Shown: positions 1 to 34,922 of the stretch, in pieces
Position numbering within the stretch: position 1 is the first letter of the stretch
How the letters are laid out: every line of letters begins with the position of its first letter
DNA from: Glandiceps talaboti
Taxonomy: Eukaryota > Hemichordata > Enteropneusta > Spengelidae
NCBI RefSeq assembly: GCF_964340395.1
Contig: NC_135553.1
Span: forward strand, 22,351,949 to 22,413,948
DNA length: 62,000 nucleotides
Reading direction: 5' to 3'
Notes under the pieces: generated by a model
Told to the model about the DNA's origin: nothing
Databases searched by the model: none
Seen by the model: only the letters and a program-made list of their open reading frames with translations
Made by a program: the position numbers and the translations under genes

Positions 1-504
1 TAATTTGTCTAAAAGCTACATATTGTGCACATGCACATACAGTAAACATTAATTTTGCATTTGCACACTATACTATCCTATTTACGGCAACGTACCTTAT
101 CTATCTACGTGTACACGATGAATTTTATTCGATTAAGTTAGATTAAGAATTCTAACGGTTTGAGAGATAGTGATACAACATGTTCTCGAATTCAAGAATA
201 ATTATGATAGGCGTTGGCGATTAATTAATGTGGTGACCTGGGCTTGAAACATAACCATTTGGGGTTTCCTTCCGTCAATTGAAAGGGCTTGAAATTAATT
301 GATGATAAATGTTCACGTGATTATTATGGTCTCTTATATACAGTCATGAAGATACATCCATTCGCTTTCATTTTAAAGGCAAAAGTACAATTTTTAACTT
401 CTATGTTATCGCTACCGTTTATCATGGTCTTTCTCTCTGGCGGCAATACACTGTACAGTGCATACAAATGGATCATTATGAATTGTAATGAGTTTTTTTC
501 TTAC

Positions 505-1634
505 CTGGATAAGATTGTAGAAGGTCGATAATTGGTTGGTGGGCTTTGCTGCAATGGAGTTGGAAACGTCGAGTATCAACACAAGTTGGGGCTTGTTGTA
601 GATAAAATCATACATTATGTGAAGGGCTTCTCCTTCCAATAACTAGAATGTAAAGTCATTACTGTTTCAATTAAGCATTATTGGTATATGGTTAGAATAA
701 TTTAAATCCACCAAGACTCATTCACGAAGAGCTCGCCTTTCATGACACTAATGTCCCATTATAATATTATTTAATTGCAATTCTAATCTGGCAAACCCTT
801 GAACAAATTTCAACCTCGTCCTTCAATAGTTCTCGAAAAGGTTGTGTTGTGTTGTGTTGTGTTGTGTTGAGTTGTATTGTATTGTGTTGTGTTGTGTTGT
901 GTTGTGTTGTGTTGTGTTGTGTTGTGTCGTGTTCTGTAATGTCGTGTCGTGTCGTGTCGTGTCGTGTCGTGTTGTGTCGTGTCGTGTCGTGTTGTGTCGT
1001 GTCATGTCGCGTCGTGTTCTGTCGTGTTGTGCTGTGTTGTGTTGTGTTGTGTTGTGTAGTGTAGTGTAGTGTAGTGTAGTGTAATTTCGCTTTGTTTAGG
1101 GTTTTGGTTTGGTTTGTTTTGTTTTCAAGTGTCTGTGAGCCACCTTAATATTCGCCTCGAGTTTCTCCTAAAGCAATTCCTATTATTAATCATTCAGTTT
1201 ATACTCAATTGGCGGACATTTCACCACGAACATCGTAAAACCTTTGTACAATTCGTAGCAGATACGATAACGTTTAAACCATCAAACCGGAAAAAACTGT
1301 CTTCTACAGGAAATACCTTAATTTGAATTCATTGTGACTTTCATATATTCAAAAATGGTTTACTTAACCTTCACATATTACTCACCGATTCAATTTTTGT
1401 ATAATTTTTCAACACTATCAGCTGGTAGTCAGGTAGGAGAGAAGGTTGGCGATGTATGAAGTCTAACGCCTTTTCTATAGCAATATCGCCCGGACGGCTG
1501 ACTCCAGTTGTTCCAATAGATCCCAGAAGACCGCCAATGTACAAGGGAGATTTGTCTCCCAAGACTGGTTGTACAATTGTGTACATCGCAATCGTTAACT
1601 TGAAAACAAAATATAGGAAGTCTCTGTTATCCAT
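505..1634 (-). CDS. GABA-B receptor-like class C GPCR, 5' exons only (paralogue 1, runs off left edge)
   Basis: Two coding exons read on the minus strand. Exon 1 is 1634-1386 (249 nt, 83 codons), starts at an ATG and ends at a GTGAGT donor. It encodes a hydrophobic signal peptide and then the first strand and helix of the Venus-flytrap domain (SPLYIGGLLGSIGTTG ... KALDFIHRQPSLLPDYQL). Exon 2 is 642-505 (138 nt), between an AG acceptor and a GTAAGA donor. It encodes GEALHIMYDFIYNKPQLVLI ... AAKPTNQL, matching the GABA-B segment that precedes the first interlobe region. Both junctions are phase 0. The remaining exons would lie left of base 1. The nearly identical exons at 34451-34203 and 33720-33583 belong to the next gene copy, so this is a tandem paralogue. 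The ligand cannot be inferred from these parts. Confidence 0.8.
841..1083. repeat. Pentanucleotide array (GTTGT/GTCGT)n
   Basis: About 48 units of a GTGTT/GTGTC pentamer with internal variants (GTTCT, GTAGT). It lies in the first intron of GPCR paralogue 1. The matching position in copy 2 (33857-33901) has only about 9 units. The open frames through it are translated repeat, not protein. Confidence 0.95.
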
Positions 1635-1957
1635 GATTGGGAGTGTCAAGTCTTATCTCAGAGTATCCAATTAAAGCGTGAAACTGTAATAGATTGTTCT
1701 AGGCATTTCTTTTAATATCAGTATAAAATTATGGCCACTCCTTCCTTTTTTACTCTTAACAAACCCATTGCTTTAATGAAACGCTATGCAAATTTGACAC
1801 TAGGACTTTGGCACACCCCTTGCAAATATATTGTGTTATTACTCATTGACACCCACGTGTCAATTGGTATGCGCTGCTACAAAAATATGAACGATCATGG
1901 TGGATGTTATAAACTGTATTTTGTTAAACTCTGATCGTGCTGTAACTTTTATATTTA

Positions 1958-2205
1958 TTTATTTATGTATGTATGTATGTATGTATGTATGTATGTATGT
2001 ATGTATGTATGTATGTATGTATGTACATGTATGTATGTATGTATGTATGTATGTATGTATGGACGCATGCATGCATGTATGTATGAATGTATGTATGTAT
2101 GTATGTATGTATGTATGTATGTATGTATGTATGTATGTGTGTGTGTGTATGTATGTATGTATGTATGTATGTATGTATGTATGTATGTATGATTGTGTAT
2201 GTATG
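1958..2205. repeat. (TATG)n microsatellite
   Basis: About 250 bp of imperfect TATG tetramers with a GTGT interruption, upstream of GPCR paralogue 1. The counterpart in copy 2 is at 34856-34922. Confidence 0.95.
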
Positions 2206-2604
2206 TCCACTTGCATTATAACGCTCATAGATGTGGCTTTTGTTTTAAGTAGTAATGTGAATAATTAATTAGGTTTGGTCATCAGGCAATATTTTAATAT
2301 AAGTATTTTACTGTGGGTCAGAAAACAACCATTAAATGACATATTTTATATTTCACAGCACATCCATTCATCCATATCTGTTGCTACCGTTACATGACAA
2401 TTACTTTGAAATGAAAGGGGTTTTCAGCAACGTTATATTGATTACCTCATTAATTAGTGCCATCATAATAACATCTTGCGAACACAGAGTGTAAAACTAT
2501 ATTAATCCAAAACTGTTTGCAGTTGTCATGGTAATTTGGCCATGGGCCGATACGCTTGCTGATAATTGAAGGTATTACCTGGGTCGTCTTTGTTATTGCT
2601 GCTC

Positions 2605-2796
<192 letters not shown>

Positions 2797-4505
2797 GGTG
2801 GAAAATTATTTATGTTTATGTGTCTGCCCGTGTGTATGGCTAGCCATGTCTGCATGTCTGCACAGACATACGGAACGAGGGAAACTCAAATCATTATCGG
2901 GTTCAACAGAAAGTTGTCAAAGTAACTATCTTATATCTGGGTACAGTCTGTGTTCAGAACTAATTATTAATAATCGCAGTATTATGATGGATTGTGTTTT
3001 CAAATATTGTAATGACTATTTGCCTTGTCATAAAGTTAAATGTATAATTCATCTCAAACACGCGAGCGACAGATATTCATTGTACCAGCATATATAATCA
3101 ATCAACCAGTCAAATTTATAGTACCGTGCTGATACATGTGCTGGAGTTGACGAGGATTATATTCGCAGCTGTGCATCATTAGGATCAATTTCTTTTCAAT
3201 GTTAATTTGAAAGTAAACTGGAGTAATGTGTAATTCGTATCGCAAACAAATAAATGATATAATATATGGGTTGAAATAGTGAAGCATTAATTTTCAAGTT
3301 CCACTGTTTGTCTGATAACTCCCTAAATCTTAGTAGCATACTTAATACTGTTGTTGAATTGAAAACTAGGAAAGACTAGAACTAGAAAGCAGGCCATTTA
3401 AGTAAATAAGCCCGACACATAATTAGATAGATACTAGGATGGATCAATTAATTGATCGATTGATGCATGTAGAGATTGGCAGATATTTAATATGTAGTTT
3501 TATGTTTATCAAAAAAGGAAAGACAATTGCAGGATGTTAAAAGATTGACCATCTCTTTCACAAGATTGCTGTACCCAATTTGTTTTGGTGATTTCATTCT
3601 GTAAGAGTCGAGATACAGGTTTTAGGAGAAATGTGTACATTCTAAGGGAATATTAACGTCGGCTACGTTGACCGTACAGCAATCAACATAACGCCCTCTT
3701 CTGATACAAAGTGAGATTGTTCCTATATCCCGAACAATTCATTTATACCAATAAATTAAGTGTAATCATTTTAATTGACAATTCATGTTGGGAGGCATCA
3801 GATATTTCTCATACTTTGTATATGCAATATTTTATATTTGAATTATAAGGTTAATATTTCTCATCATTGTCTGACAAAAATGCTTGATTTTTCCAGATTT
3901 TTTTTTTAATTTTCGATTATAAGAATACTGAAGTCTGCGAAAAAGACTAGAAATTACCGGAAGAATTTTTATATTCTCTAAACGCGTTCGATGTGTTATT
4001 CCTGCTATTTATTGTTGACAAAACAATCATGTGCCACCACACCCGTTTTAATGCTAAAATTGGAATTGTGACCTCTCACACCGTCTAAATTTCACCATTT
4101 GGACACAAATTTCTCGTGAAAATTGTTGTAGAGCCTAGACAAAAATTTCAAAGAAGTGGTTTATCTTTGAACACATACGTAGTGCACTAACCTGTCGTTA
4201 TAAATGTACACACAGAATCATGGTATGTATGCTAACGTGGAAATAATAGTTAAAATTGTGACCAAATGCCCCATCCGAATTTCTACATTTTTGGGATAAA
4301 ATGTCATAAAATGCAGCAAAACCGGTTCAAAATGCTACCTGGGGATATTTTACTCAGTACATTTGTAAAATAAAATAATTTTTCTAATAATTTGTAGAAA
4401 TTATTTGCTTGTCCCAAAAGCCAGAGTGGTCAGGGAAACAAAATTGTGACCCCTTACCACATTCACATTTCATGCTGGTTGTTTTGTATGTACCGATATC
4501 TACTG

Positions 4506-4701
4506 CATAATTGTACTCGAATATCCTTGCACTGTGCGCCGTCATCGATCACTGACAGCTAACCATTCGTTGACGTGTTAATGTGAAGCCGGGGTTTCGC
4601 GATATTAAACACACACACACACAGCTTCACACACAATGAATGGTTAGCCCTATGTGATCCATGAGGGCGCACATTACAGGGATATTCGAGTACAATTATG
4701 A
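4506..4701. mobile_element. Hairpin MITE-like element, about 196 bp
   Basis: The two ends are imperfect inverted repeats about 80 bp long. The left end begins ATAATTGTACTCGAATATCC and the right end carries its reverse complement. The inner parts also pair (the GCGCC and GCTAACCATTC segments), and a short CA run sits at the centre. It lies just past the end of the segmental duplication and has no counterpart in copy 2. No ORF is present. Superfamily not determined. Confidence 0.7.
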
Positions 4702-4707
4702 TATTGG

Positions 4708-4767
4708 TACATACACACATACATACATACATACATACATACATACACACATACATACATACATACA

Positions 4768-4797
<30 letters not shown>
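4708..4797. repeat. (ACAT)n microsatellite
   Basis: Tetranucleotide run immediately right of the hairpin element. Confidence 0.95.
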
Positions 4798-4798
<1 letters not shown>

Positions 4799-5561
4799 GT
4801 ATTACATAAGTAACGAGCAGGAGACGAATTCGAATTTCTATTTAACTGTAATTTCCACCCCTATATTCTGCCTTTTATGTTGTCCGACTTTATGTCGGAC
4901 TGCTTGATTGTATTGAAAAATACAAAAATCGAAGACAATTTCGCATTTGAAAGATCATTTGGAGCAACAAGTTAATCATTATTAATAATATATCAATTTA
5001 TGAAGAGTTTGTAAAAAAAAAGGTGTTGTGTTTATTTTTGATTTATTTGATGTGGATTGTGTTTGATTCCCTGGCAAGGTGTAGGCCCCTCTCCCATGTT
5101 TTTAAAATGAGATGGTTTGGTCTAACCGCAGTTATCAAGCAGTTACCAAATATTGACCGTTTTGTAGGTAAAAATGACGACAAGTGTCCCAGAAGCATAG
5201 TTAACTTAAAGAGTAAGCAAATTCGAAAGTATCTACTTGAAGTAATAAATATAGAACCCACTATTTAGGATCACATTTAGTTGGCCGTTTAGGGATCGTA
5301 AAATTGGCTTGTTGACATTCTACAGAGTTCAATGCCTCCACTATTGACTGCATTGCGTCACTGAGCAACGTGTTGGTGTACACTGATGCAATGCAGTCAG
5401 TTGGCAGAGCACTCGACTATAACATTCCAAAAAGCACCAACAGTGTATCTCCTAAAACTATTAAATGTGATTCTCACAAAAAACACATTTGAATTTAATG
5501 GATTTGCACACAAACATATGGATGTAGCATGGGTTCTTTGGCATAGCCGACATAGCTTTTC

Positions 5562-5873
5562 ATGAACTGGAAAGTCGCATTTTTGAGATGTACACGAATA
5601 ATATTCTGTGGCGCACAAATGCATCTAACATTCAAATTTACGTTGGAAAGCTCAGATACGGAAGTAAGATGGCTTGATCTTACAATCCACACCAACAACA
5701 CAAAGTGTTGGATATTAAAACTCATATTCAACAAACGGACACATTCCAATATTTACACAGGCAATATAATCATGCCACTGGACTCAGTTTGTAAAGGGTC
5801 AAAGGATCAGATACATTACGAACATGTAGTAAGGGGAGAACCATTTGATCTCTGGAGGGGGGTGGTTGGATAA
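5562..5873 (+). pseudogene. Possible retroelement remnant (hypothetical ORF)
   Basis: An open frame of about 100 codons containing RWLDLTIHTNNTKCW and then NKRTHSNIYT. The second motif loosely resembles the RKPT(H)TN-Y segment after the catalytic domain in Penelope-like and DIRS-like reverse transcriptases. No catalytic motif is present, there is no paired ORF, and the flanks look non-coding. It could equally be a chance frame. Confidence 0.2.
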
Positions 5874-8340
5874 AACAATTTGTCGGCAGGTGAAGAAGAA
5901 AAAAATAATTTGATTCCGTAATGGCTTGCGAAAAATTGTTCCACAGACAGAAGTAAAAAAAAATGTATTGCGATATGCTTAAATCAGCAAAATTTGGGAA
6001 GCTGATTCTCTCAGTTTCTCTGGAGGTGCGCCACCTAAGGGGCGGCGCTCATATTTTCAATGTTTGTGAGCAAGGCCGATGTTTTCTCCCCAGTATTTAT
6101 AATATAAAGCTGCTTCCACAAAAACTTGTTGTGCGTGTGTGTGGGTCGCGAGATTTGAGGGGTTACTCGAACAAATATGCATAGTGTTGGGGGGGGGGGG
6201 TTATCTCAAAAAATGATGTTGGTCATAGGGGGATCTCAAAAATAAATTGATTTCATGACTCTTCACACATGGGAAAATTAACCTTTTAATAGTTAGTCGG
6301 CCCTTTTCAACAATAACAACAACAAAAACACCAAAGTTGTTGAAGAATTAATACATGTAGCAAACAATTGTTTGATTTTAAAGTCCTTCAAATTGTACAT
6401 ACGAAATAATACATCAATGTAAGAGTTGAATGGCACTTGTTAATTTTGGCCCAAAAATACCAGTATCATAAATGTGTAGAAAGCAGCTTCAAAGTTGAAA
6501 ATATCCAGTACCAGAATTACTGTAAATTGGACATTTCCTCTGCTATGTGCAAAAATCAGTTTCAACAAACATGTCGACAAATATGGATGCAATATTTATA
6601 TATTAAAATAAAACTCTCAGAAGTAGAATATCAATGATAAAGATTCACTTGAGAGAAACATGCAACAAATGGAGTGGTTGACAAATATCAAAAATTTTGT
6701 AAAACATGCTTGTTAAATTCCTCTCCTATTGACATGGCTAACTTTACAACATAAACTCAGAGGCATGCTAGATACTTTCTAGAAATGGTGAGTTGAACAC
6801 CAGCTGCTAAATGTGTAATGTATTGCAGGGAATGAGGCAACGAACTGAGTCTCAATATATGCAACAACTTCAATAAACATATCACTTGATGCAATATTCT
6901 GTGACTGTGAAATGTGCCTTGGCCTGTTCGATATACATTTACTTTCTTTTGACAGTATATTCAACTAAATCAAACAAGAACAACTAAATCAAATCAAACA
7001 AGAACAAGTTGTCAGTTTTAAATGTTGTAGCAACAAACTTCATACGATTATTACTATGTACAATTTGGGGACTAAACTAGACTTTCCAATACAAAACTGT
7101 ATTTAGATAACATGTGCATCAACATTTGCAACTGTAATTAAGAAGACAATCAACTGCAACGCATCAATGAAACAGTACACTATTGAACAGAAATCAAAGA
7201 CTCAGTTGGACAGTTGATCATGTAACAACAGTTACATGTAGTCTATTAATCAAGTAATGGCAATAATCTTCTTTTAGGTGTATTAGAGAGGTTTTTGTCC
7301 TCTGATAAAAACTAGGAGCCTCCTTGTTCATGTATCCTCAAAAATAGAGAAATAGTTTTTAAAATGACAAAATATTTTCAAACGTGAATATCTAAAGACA
7401 TGTTGCTATCTAAAAATGATCATATGCCTACTTCAAAAACACTTGAGCTAAAGGACAATGACCTGTTTGATAGATTATTTTTTTAAAGGGAAAAAATTCC
7501 CAAATATCTCAGTGGGTGCCAAAGGGACAGAAACAGCAAAACACATTGTTTTAAGTTTTGCAAAAATAATGTCTTGATAGACATTGTTTTACAGGCAGGA
7601 TATTAGGATGGTAATGTGATAGTATGTATGTATGTATGTATGTATGTATGTATGTCTGAGTGCGTGTATTGTAAAACATTTTTTATCTGCTATTTAAAAT
7701 GGAACCTGGGTACTTTAACATTTTTGATCCAGGCAGAGGGGTACTGCAACATGTTGGGCTATGGCAAGGGAAAGCCAGAAGCGTGGATTGTAACTGCTGC
7801 TTATTGCTACTTACACAGAACAAGTTTGTTATAAACCAATTACATGCTGGTATAGTTAAGAACCACACGTTACAAATTTGGTAATCGAGGCAAAAAAAGT
7901 ATGCATTGCTTCTGCATATGGAAAAATTAAAAAAAATCAAAATTGATCTTCTTCAGGTAACACCGTACGAAGCTGATGGTTAATTGCTTACAATGCGGCA
8001 AGCCGGGCGACTTTCTATCAGAGAAAGAAAATGAAAATTATGAATGAAGCTAGCTTTGCAGACTGGGAATTAACGTTTTGTCCGAAGCAAGGAGACACTC
8101 CAGATTTTTTATGGATCATAATGGATCATGGCGGCCATCTTGGAAAATGACCGCCATCTTGAGTTTTCGAATACCCATAAGGAATATTCAGGCCAAGGTA
8201 CATGCTTGTATCACAATTTGGACGATTTCACCAAAAAGCTGCTGTTATCTGCTCCACTAGAACAATTAAAATGGCAAAAACATAAATTTTACACCAATGA
8301 AAATACTTATATAAAACCTTTATCAAATTAAACTATCCTA
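5874..8340. other. Gene-free stretch
   Basis: AT-rich sequence without a convincing exon. It holds a G run at 6188-6200, a short TATG array at 7620-7655 and the GGCGGCCATCTTGG motif near 8125. Short open frames here have no recognisable motif and no splice support. Confidence 0.6.
8117..8156 (-). promoter_or_regulatory. Paired YY1-like motifs
   Basis: On the minus strand two copies of AAGATGGCSG-type sequence sit about 25 bp apart (GGCGGCCATCTTGG and CCGCCATCTTG on the plus strand). This matches the well-known YY1 consensus. Such motifs are also common inside dispersed repeats, so regulatory use is not established. Confidence 0.35.
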
Positions 8341-8355
8341 GTATAATGGTAATGT

Positions 8356-8359
<4 letters not shown>

Positions 8360-8431
<72 letters not shown>
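8360..8431. repeat. (TA)n microsatellite
   Basis: About 36 TA units. Confidence 0.95.
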
Positions 8432-8433
<2 letters not shown>

Positions 8434-8803
8434 TCTATGACATTACAGTTGTCGTAATACATGGCATTAGAACAGTTGATTGTGTAGTTATGTACACATA
8501 ACATTGAAATATTAGCAAGGGACTATAGAAATATACATAACAATAATGAGAATTAAATATATTGCACGAAATATATTGCAAAATTACAACACAAAGCAGA
8601 TATATACTTATTTAACTACCTTATCAAATTCCTCAGTCAATCGGCGAACAGAACGATTTTTATCCAACCCAGTATCGTGTCTCATCGTACTAGTGTTGAT
8701 TTCATCTTCATTTCTCCTCAGTGCTATCATCTGTAAGATTTTGCATACAACTGGTATTTGTGTGATATTATTTAGTTTAGTTCCAGACAGGGACAGTATG
8801 ATA

Positions 8804-11328
8804 TGATATGATATGATAACAAATTTATATAGCGCCTGGTATCCATTTAAAATGTTCACTGGCGCTTTACAAAGTGTCACTTAAATATGCTCTCTCAAAA
8901 AAGTAGGTCTTTAGCCTAGATTTGAAAATTTCACGAATTGAACGAATATGACTTTGAAGATCATTCCACAAGGTAGCAGCGGCATATGAGAAAGAACGAT
9001 CACCATAGAATCTGAGTCTTGTTCGTGGAGTTTTAAGAGAAACTTTGTCACTTGAGCGGAGAGATCTGGTCGGTTTATTAAGTTCGATGAGTGTCTAGTG
9101 AGGTAGTCAGGTGCGGTGCCGTTCAAAGCATTGTAGATAAGAAGTAAAATCTTGAATTTGATTCTATATATTACAGGGAGCCAGTGGAATTTCATCAGAA
9201 TCGGAGAAATGTGTTCATGTTTCTTCACTTGTGCAATTAGCCGCGCAGCAGAGTTTTGAGCTCTCTGTAATAGATTAATGCTGGATGACGGGAGTCCAAA
9301 TAATAGGGCATTAGCGTAATCAAGCTTTGAGGAAAGAGTAGCGTTGACAAGTTTTAAACAGGTCTGCTGGGAAAGATATTTACGAATGAATCCAATGCGG
9401 CGAATATCGAAATAAATGCACTTACAGAGTCGGATGATGTGTTGTTTAAATTCATGGGTGCTGTCGAACCGAAACCCAATATTGCGAGCATAATCCACTG
9501 GATGTATGGTACTGTCCCCAACGCTTAATGACTGAATGTGATTTTGGGAACGACTGAATCGAGATCTTATGTGCAGGATTTCCGTCTTGTCATCATTTAA
9601 TTTTAACTTGTTGGTATTCATCCACTTCTTGATATCCAACAGGCAGTCCTCGATCTTGGACGTAGCGATGGCTGTCTCTCTTCTTGTAAATGCCAGGTAC
9701 AGTTCGTTATCATCTGCATATTGATGAAAATTTAACTGAGGATGTCGAATAAGTTGTCCAGGGGGTGCTATATAGAGAGTGAACAGTAGAGGCCCAAGTA
9801 CAGAACCTTTGGGTACACCGAATCGGAGTGGACATGGAGATGATTGATGACCTTCGATGACAACTGATTGGAATCTGCCAGATGGATATGAAGAAAACCA
9901 GTGTAGAACGGTGCCTTGAATTCCAGGTTCAGTCAAACGTGTGATGAGAATATTATGATCAATGGTGTCGAAAGCGGCAGATAAATCCAATAAGACCAAG
10001 ATGACATCATTTCCAGAATCCAGTGATAAAGTGATATCATTGTGAACTTTGACAAGTGCAGTTTCAGTACTGTGGAATTTCCTATATGCAGATTGGAGTG
10101 GTTCTAAGAGAGAATTGACGTTGAGAAAGTTGGTAACCTGTTTTGCAACTACCTTTTCAATGACTTTAGAGAGAAAAGGTAGATTTGAAACCGGTCTATA
10201 TTTTTTCAGCACTTCATGGTCCAGAGATGGTTTCTTGAGAAGAGGTGTAACAACTGCAAATTTGAGTAACTCAGGGACAGTCCCGGTTTGTAGCGAAGCA
10301 TTAACTATATTTGTGATTTCTGGTAGCAGTGAGTCGATCACACTTTTGAGAAGGATGGTTGGTATAGGATCGAGACTGCATGATTTTGATGGTGATGGCA
10401 TGATAATTTCGTTTAATTTTTCCGTTGTCGTGGGTTCAAAGGTTGACAGTGTCACAGGTGACATTGCCGCAACTTGAGGCACAGTTGAATTAGTTGACAA
10501 TCCACAGGAATCTAGGTTTGTGCGAATATGAGTTATTTTTTCAATGAAGAAATGGCTGAACCTTTCGGCGAGAGCAGTTGCAGTCGAAGATGTGGGAAGT
10601 CGAGGTTTTTCCTTTGTCAGACTTGATATGATCTTGAAAAGGGCTTTCTGATTGTGACTGTTATCTTCAATGAGCTCAGTATAACAAGCACGTTTTGCTT
10701 GACGGATTAGTAAATTCACTTTCTTGCACTGATCATGGAATAACTGTTTGTTTATTTCTAGATTTTCTTTTCGCCATTTTTTTTCTAGCGAACGGCGTTG
10801 CTTTTTTGCAGATAGTATATCAGTGTTGTACCACTTGGATTCAGGACGTTGTGTGAAGAGTCACTTCTTTACAGGCGCGTGTTTGTTCAAAAGGTTGATT
10901 AAGTTGAAATTGTACAGAGAAACAGCTGTGTATACACCATCTGTAGTAGAATGGCACAGATTTGATGAAGCAAGATCAGCTTTGAACTTGTCAATTTCAA
11001 TGTCTTTAATGTGACGAAATGTTTTCTCGGTTTGAAGAAACGGTGGTTTTGGCACCAAAAGTTTTATGTATACGGGAAAATGGTCTGAGAGATGCAGTTT
11101 ATCAATCAACGTGGAGTGGATAATGGAGGCAATGTTTGTGAAAACTAAATCTAACATGTGTCCACGGATATGGGTCGATTCACTTACAAGTTGTTTTAAG
11201 TCAAACGACGTGTTTTAGTCTCAGTGACTTTCTCCCAGTGGAAATTGAAATCTCCCAATACTAGTAAGTTGTCAGAGAAAGATGAAGTTGTTTCCAATAA
11301 TGATCCGAATTCAGTCATAAAATTAGAC
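8804..11328 (-). mobile_element. L2/CR1-type LINE, 5'-truncated and inactivated
   Basis: Reading the minus strand, the element starts inside an APE-type endonuclease (LLVLGDFNFHWE near 11250, then MLDLVFTN and LSDHFPVYIKL near 11150-11070). It continues into a reverse transcriptase with DLSAAFDTIDHNIL, GVPKGSVLGPLLF and the catalytic HQYADDNELYLAF, and ends with the typical LINE C-terminal region (QNSAARLI ... HWLPV). Three lesions break it: a frameshift near 11210, a TGA at 10863-10861 in the linker, and a frameshift near 9080, after which the correct frame continues to a stop at about 8868. The 3' end has AGGCGCTATATAAATTTG followed by a (TATCA)n tail, as in L2/CR1 elements. The 5' end abuts a hairpin element at 11329. 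Confidence 0.9.
8911..10860 (-). pseudogene. LINE reverse transcriptase ORF (broken)
   Basis: This is the largest open frame in the window and the RT-bearing part of the LINE at 8804-11328. It opens after an in-frame TGA and reads through the RT palm with YADD intact. It then shifts out of frame near 9080, so its last 40 or so residues are not the native C terminus. Not a host gene. Confidence 0.85.
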
Positions 11329-11723
11329 AGTATTATGTATTAAATACTTCATCTTAATCCCAGTATAGTCAAGGTCACAACAAAAGGTGTAAAGTGTGTT
11401 CAAACGTCATGGTGAGCAAAGAACGAACTGCGCATGTCAGTAGTAATCCATCACAAATTGACAGGCTGTTGTCATCGCTCATTAATACATTTGATAGTAT
11501 TTTGAACATGTTTTGACTATTGCGAGAATTTAGCACATAATAATGATATGCAAATGTCCAACTCATCCGCCAGTCTGTTCAAACTATTATCATGTGGGGA
11601 CGTGAGGACGTCATCATGTTTATATGAACTCATTAACTCTGTGGGAGGAGCACAGAATTATGTGCAATTGTTGGCGACCTTGACTAGAATGAGATTAAGG
11701 TGAAGTATTTAATACGTAATACT
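11329..11723. mobile_element. Inverted-repeat element, 395 bp
   Basis: Terminal inverted repeats of about 46 bp with a few mismatches. Both ends begin AGTATTA(T/C)GTATTAAATAC and run on through CTTAATC to AGTCAAGGTC. The interior has no ORF longer than chance. It sits exactly at the 5' end of the LINE, so either it inserted there or the LINE was truncated against it. Superfamily unknown. Confidence 0.75.
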
Positions 11724-11812
11724 ATCCCTGTCTGGAACTAGACTAGATATTATTGGACATCATCTTTTGGTCACTTTCAAAATGTGTTACGTCGTATTAG
11801 GGGGTTAGATCA

Positions 11813-12410
11813 CAGGGGCTTGGGATTGGCCATATTTGTTACAAATATTTATTTTTTTCTTATTTTTTTCATTTACATTTTTTGTTTATTTTTAGCTTTT
11901 AAAAATATCTTTGTCCTACAATGTGCCTGTAATAAAATAATGATTTGAAAAGTTGGTGTTGTGTCTTTTTTTCTTATCAAGTTTAACTATTCTTTTGTTG
12001 ATGCTTAATTATGTCTACCTTATTCATTATTTATTAGTTAGTTCTACTGAGCACCCTTGACCTCTTCCTCATCCACACCCATCATGATAAGGGTATTTAA
12101 AATGGTGAATGAGGACAAGGAAGGTCACCGGTTGAGGGAGCTCATTAGAACTAAGGTATGAATAATTACTAAGGTAATCATAGTAAAGCTAGTTTACTAA
12201 AATCGTCAGAAGAAGTTAAAATTGAATAAGAAAAAACCCGCAAAACCAGCTTTTCAAATCATTACTTTATTACATGCCAACTGTAAGGGAAAAGATTTTT
12301 TTTTTAAAAATCAAAAGAAAAAAAAGAAGAGCAACCAATAAACAAATGTTTGTCAACATTAAACAAAAAATCAAAAATTATAAACAAAGACGGTCTATTC
12401 CAAGCCCCTG
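11813..12410. mobile_element. Foldback/MITE element, copy 1 (about 600 bp)
   Basis: Nearly the whole element folds on itself. The left end starts CAGGGGCTTGGGATTGG and the right end finishes with the matching CCAAGCCCCTG. Inner parts pair too (ATAAAATAATGATTTGAAAA against its complement, and TTAGTTCTA against TAGAAC). A related element is at 39993-40688. The CAGGGGC termini recall hAT-type non-autonomous elements, but I could not find a clean 8-bp target duplication. No protein coding capacity. Confidence 0.8.
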
Positions 12411-12502
12411 TAGTTAGGTGAAGGAGTCTGTTATTGACTTAGTTAGGCTTCAACAATAATGTGATATCATTCTAATACTGTATACACCACAGAAATACTT
12501 AC

Positions 12503-34451
<21,949 letters not shown>

Positions 34452-34855
34452 GATTGGGAATGTCAAGTCTTATCTCAGAGCACCCAATCCAAAACGTGAA
34501 ACTGAAGGAGCTTGTTCTAGGCAACTGTTTTTTGTTTTTTAATATCCGTATACAAATATGGCCACGCCTTCCTTTTTTCTCATAACAAACTCCTTGTTTC
34601 CATGAAACGCTATGCAAAGTTGACACCAGGACTTTGACACACCCCTTGCAAATATATTATGTTAATAATCATTGACAATTACGAGTCAAATTGGTATGCA
34701 CTGCAAGAACGATCAAAAACCCAGGCGGATGCTATAAATACGAAATGGTACAAACAGGTTACATCCCTCCAGAGTTTAACAAAGCCCACATATCATCTGT
34801 AAAACTCTGATCGTGCTGTAACTATTATTTATTTATTTATTTATTTATTTGTATG

Positions 34856-34922
34856 TACAATGTATGTATGTATGTATGTATGTATGTATGTATGTATGTA
34901 TGTATGTATGTATGTATGTATG
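34856..34922. repeat. (TATG)n microsatellite
   Basis: Counterpart of 1958-2205, much shorter. Confidence 0.95.

Noticed and set aside
412-639. Starting the GPCR exon 2 product at an internal start
   Set aside because: The apparent methionine is a TTG within an internal exon; the true start is the ATG of exon 1.
1897-2268. Long YVCM/IHT-type ORFs over (TATG)n arrays (also near 4559, 19541, 46701, 47730, 53154)
   Set aside because: They are translated tetranucleotide repeats, open in several frames on both strands, with no start context or homology.
10049-10477. 142-codon plus-strand ORF
   Set aside because: It is the antisense shadow of the LINE reverse transcriptase.
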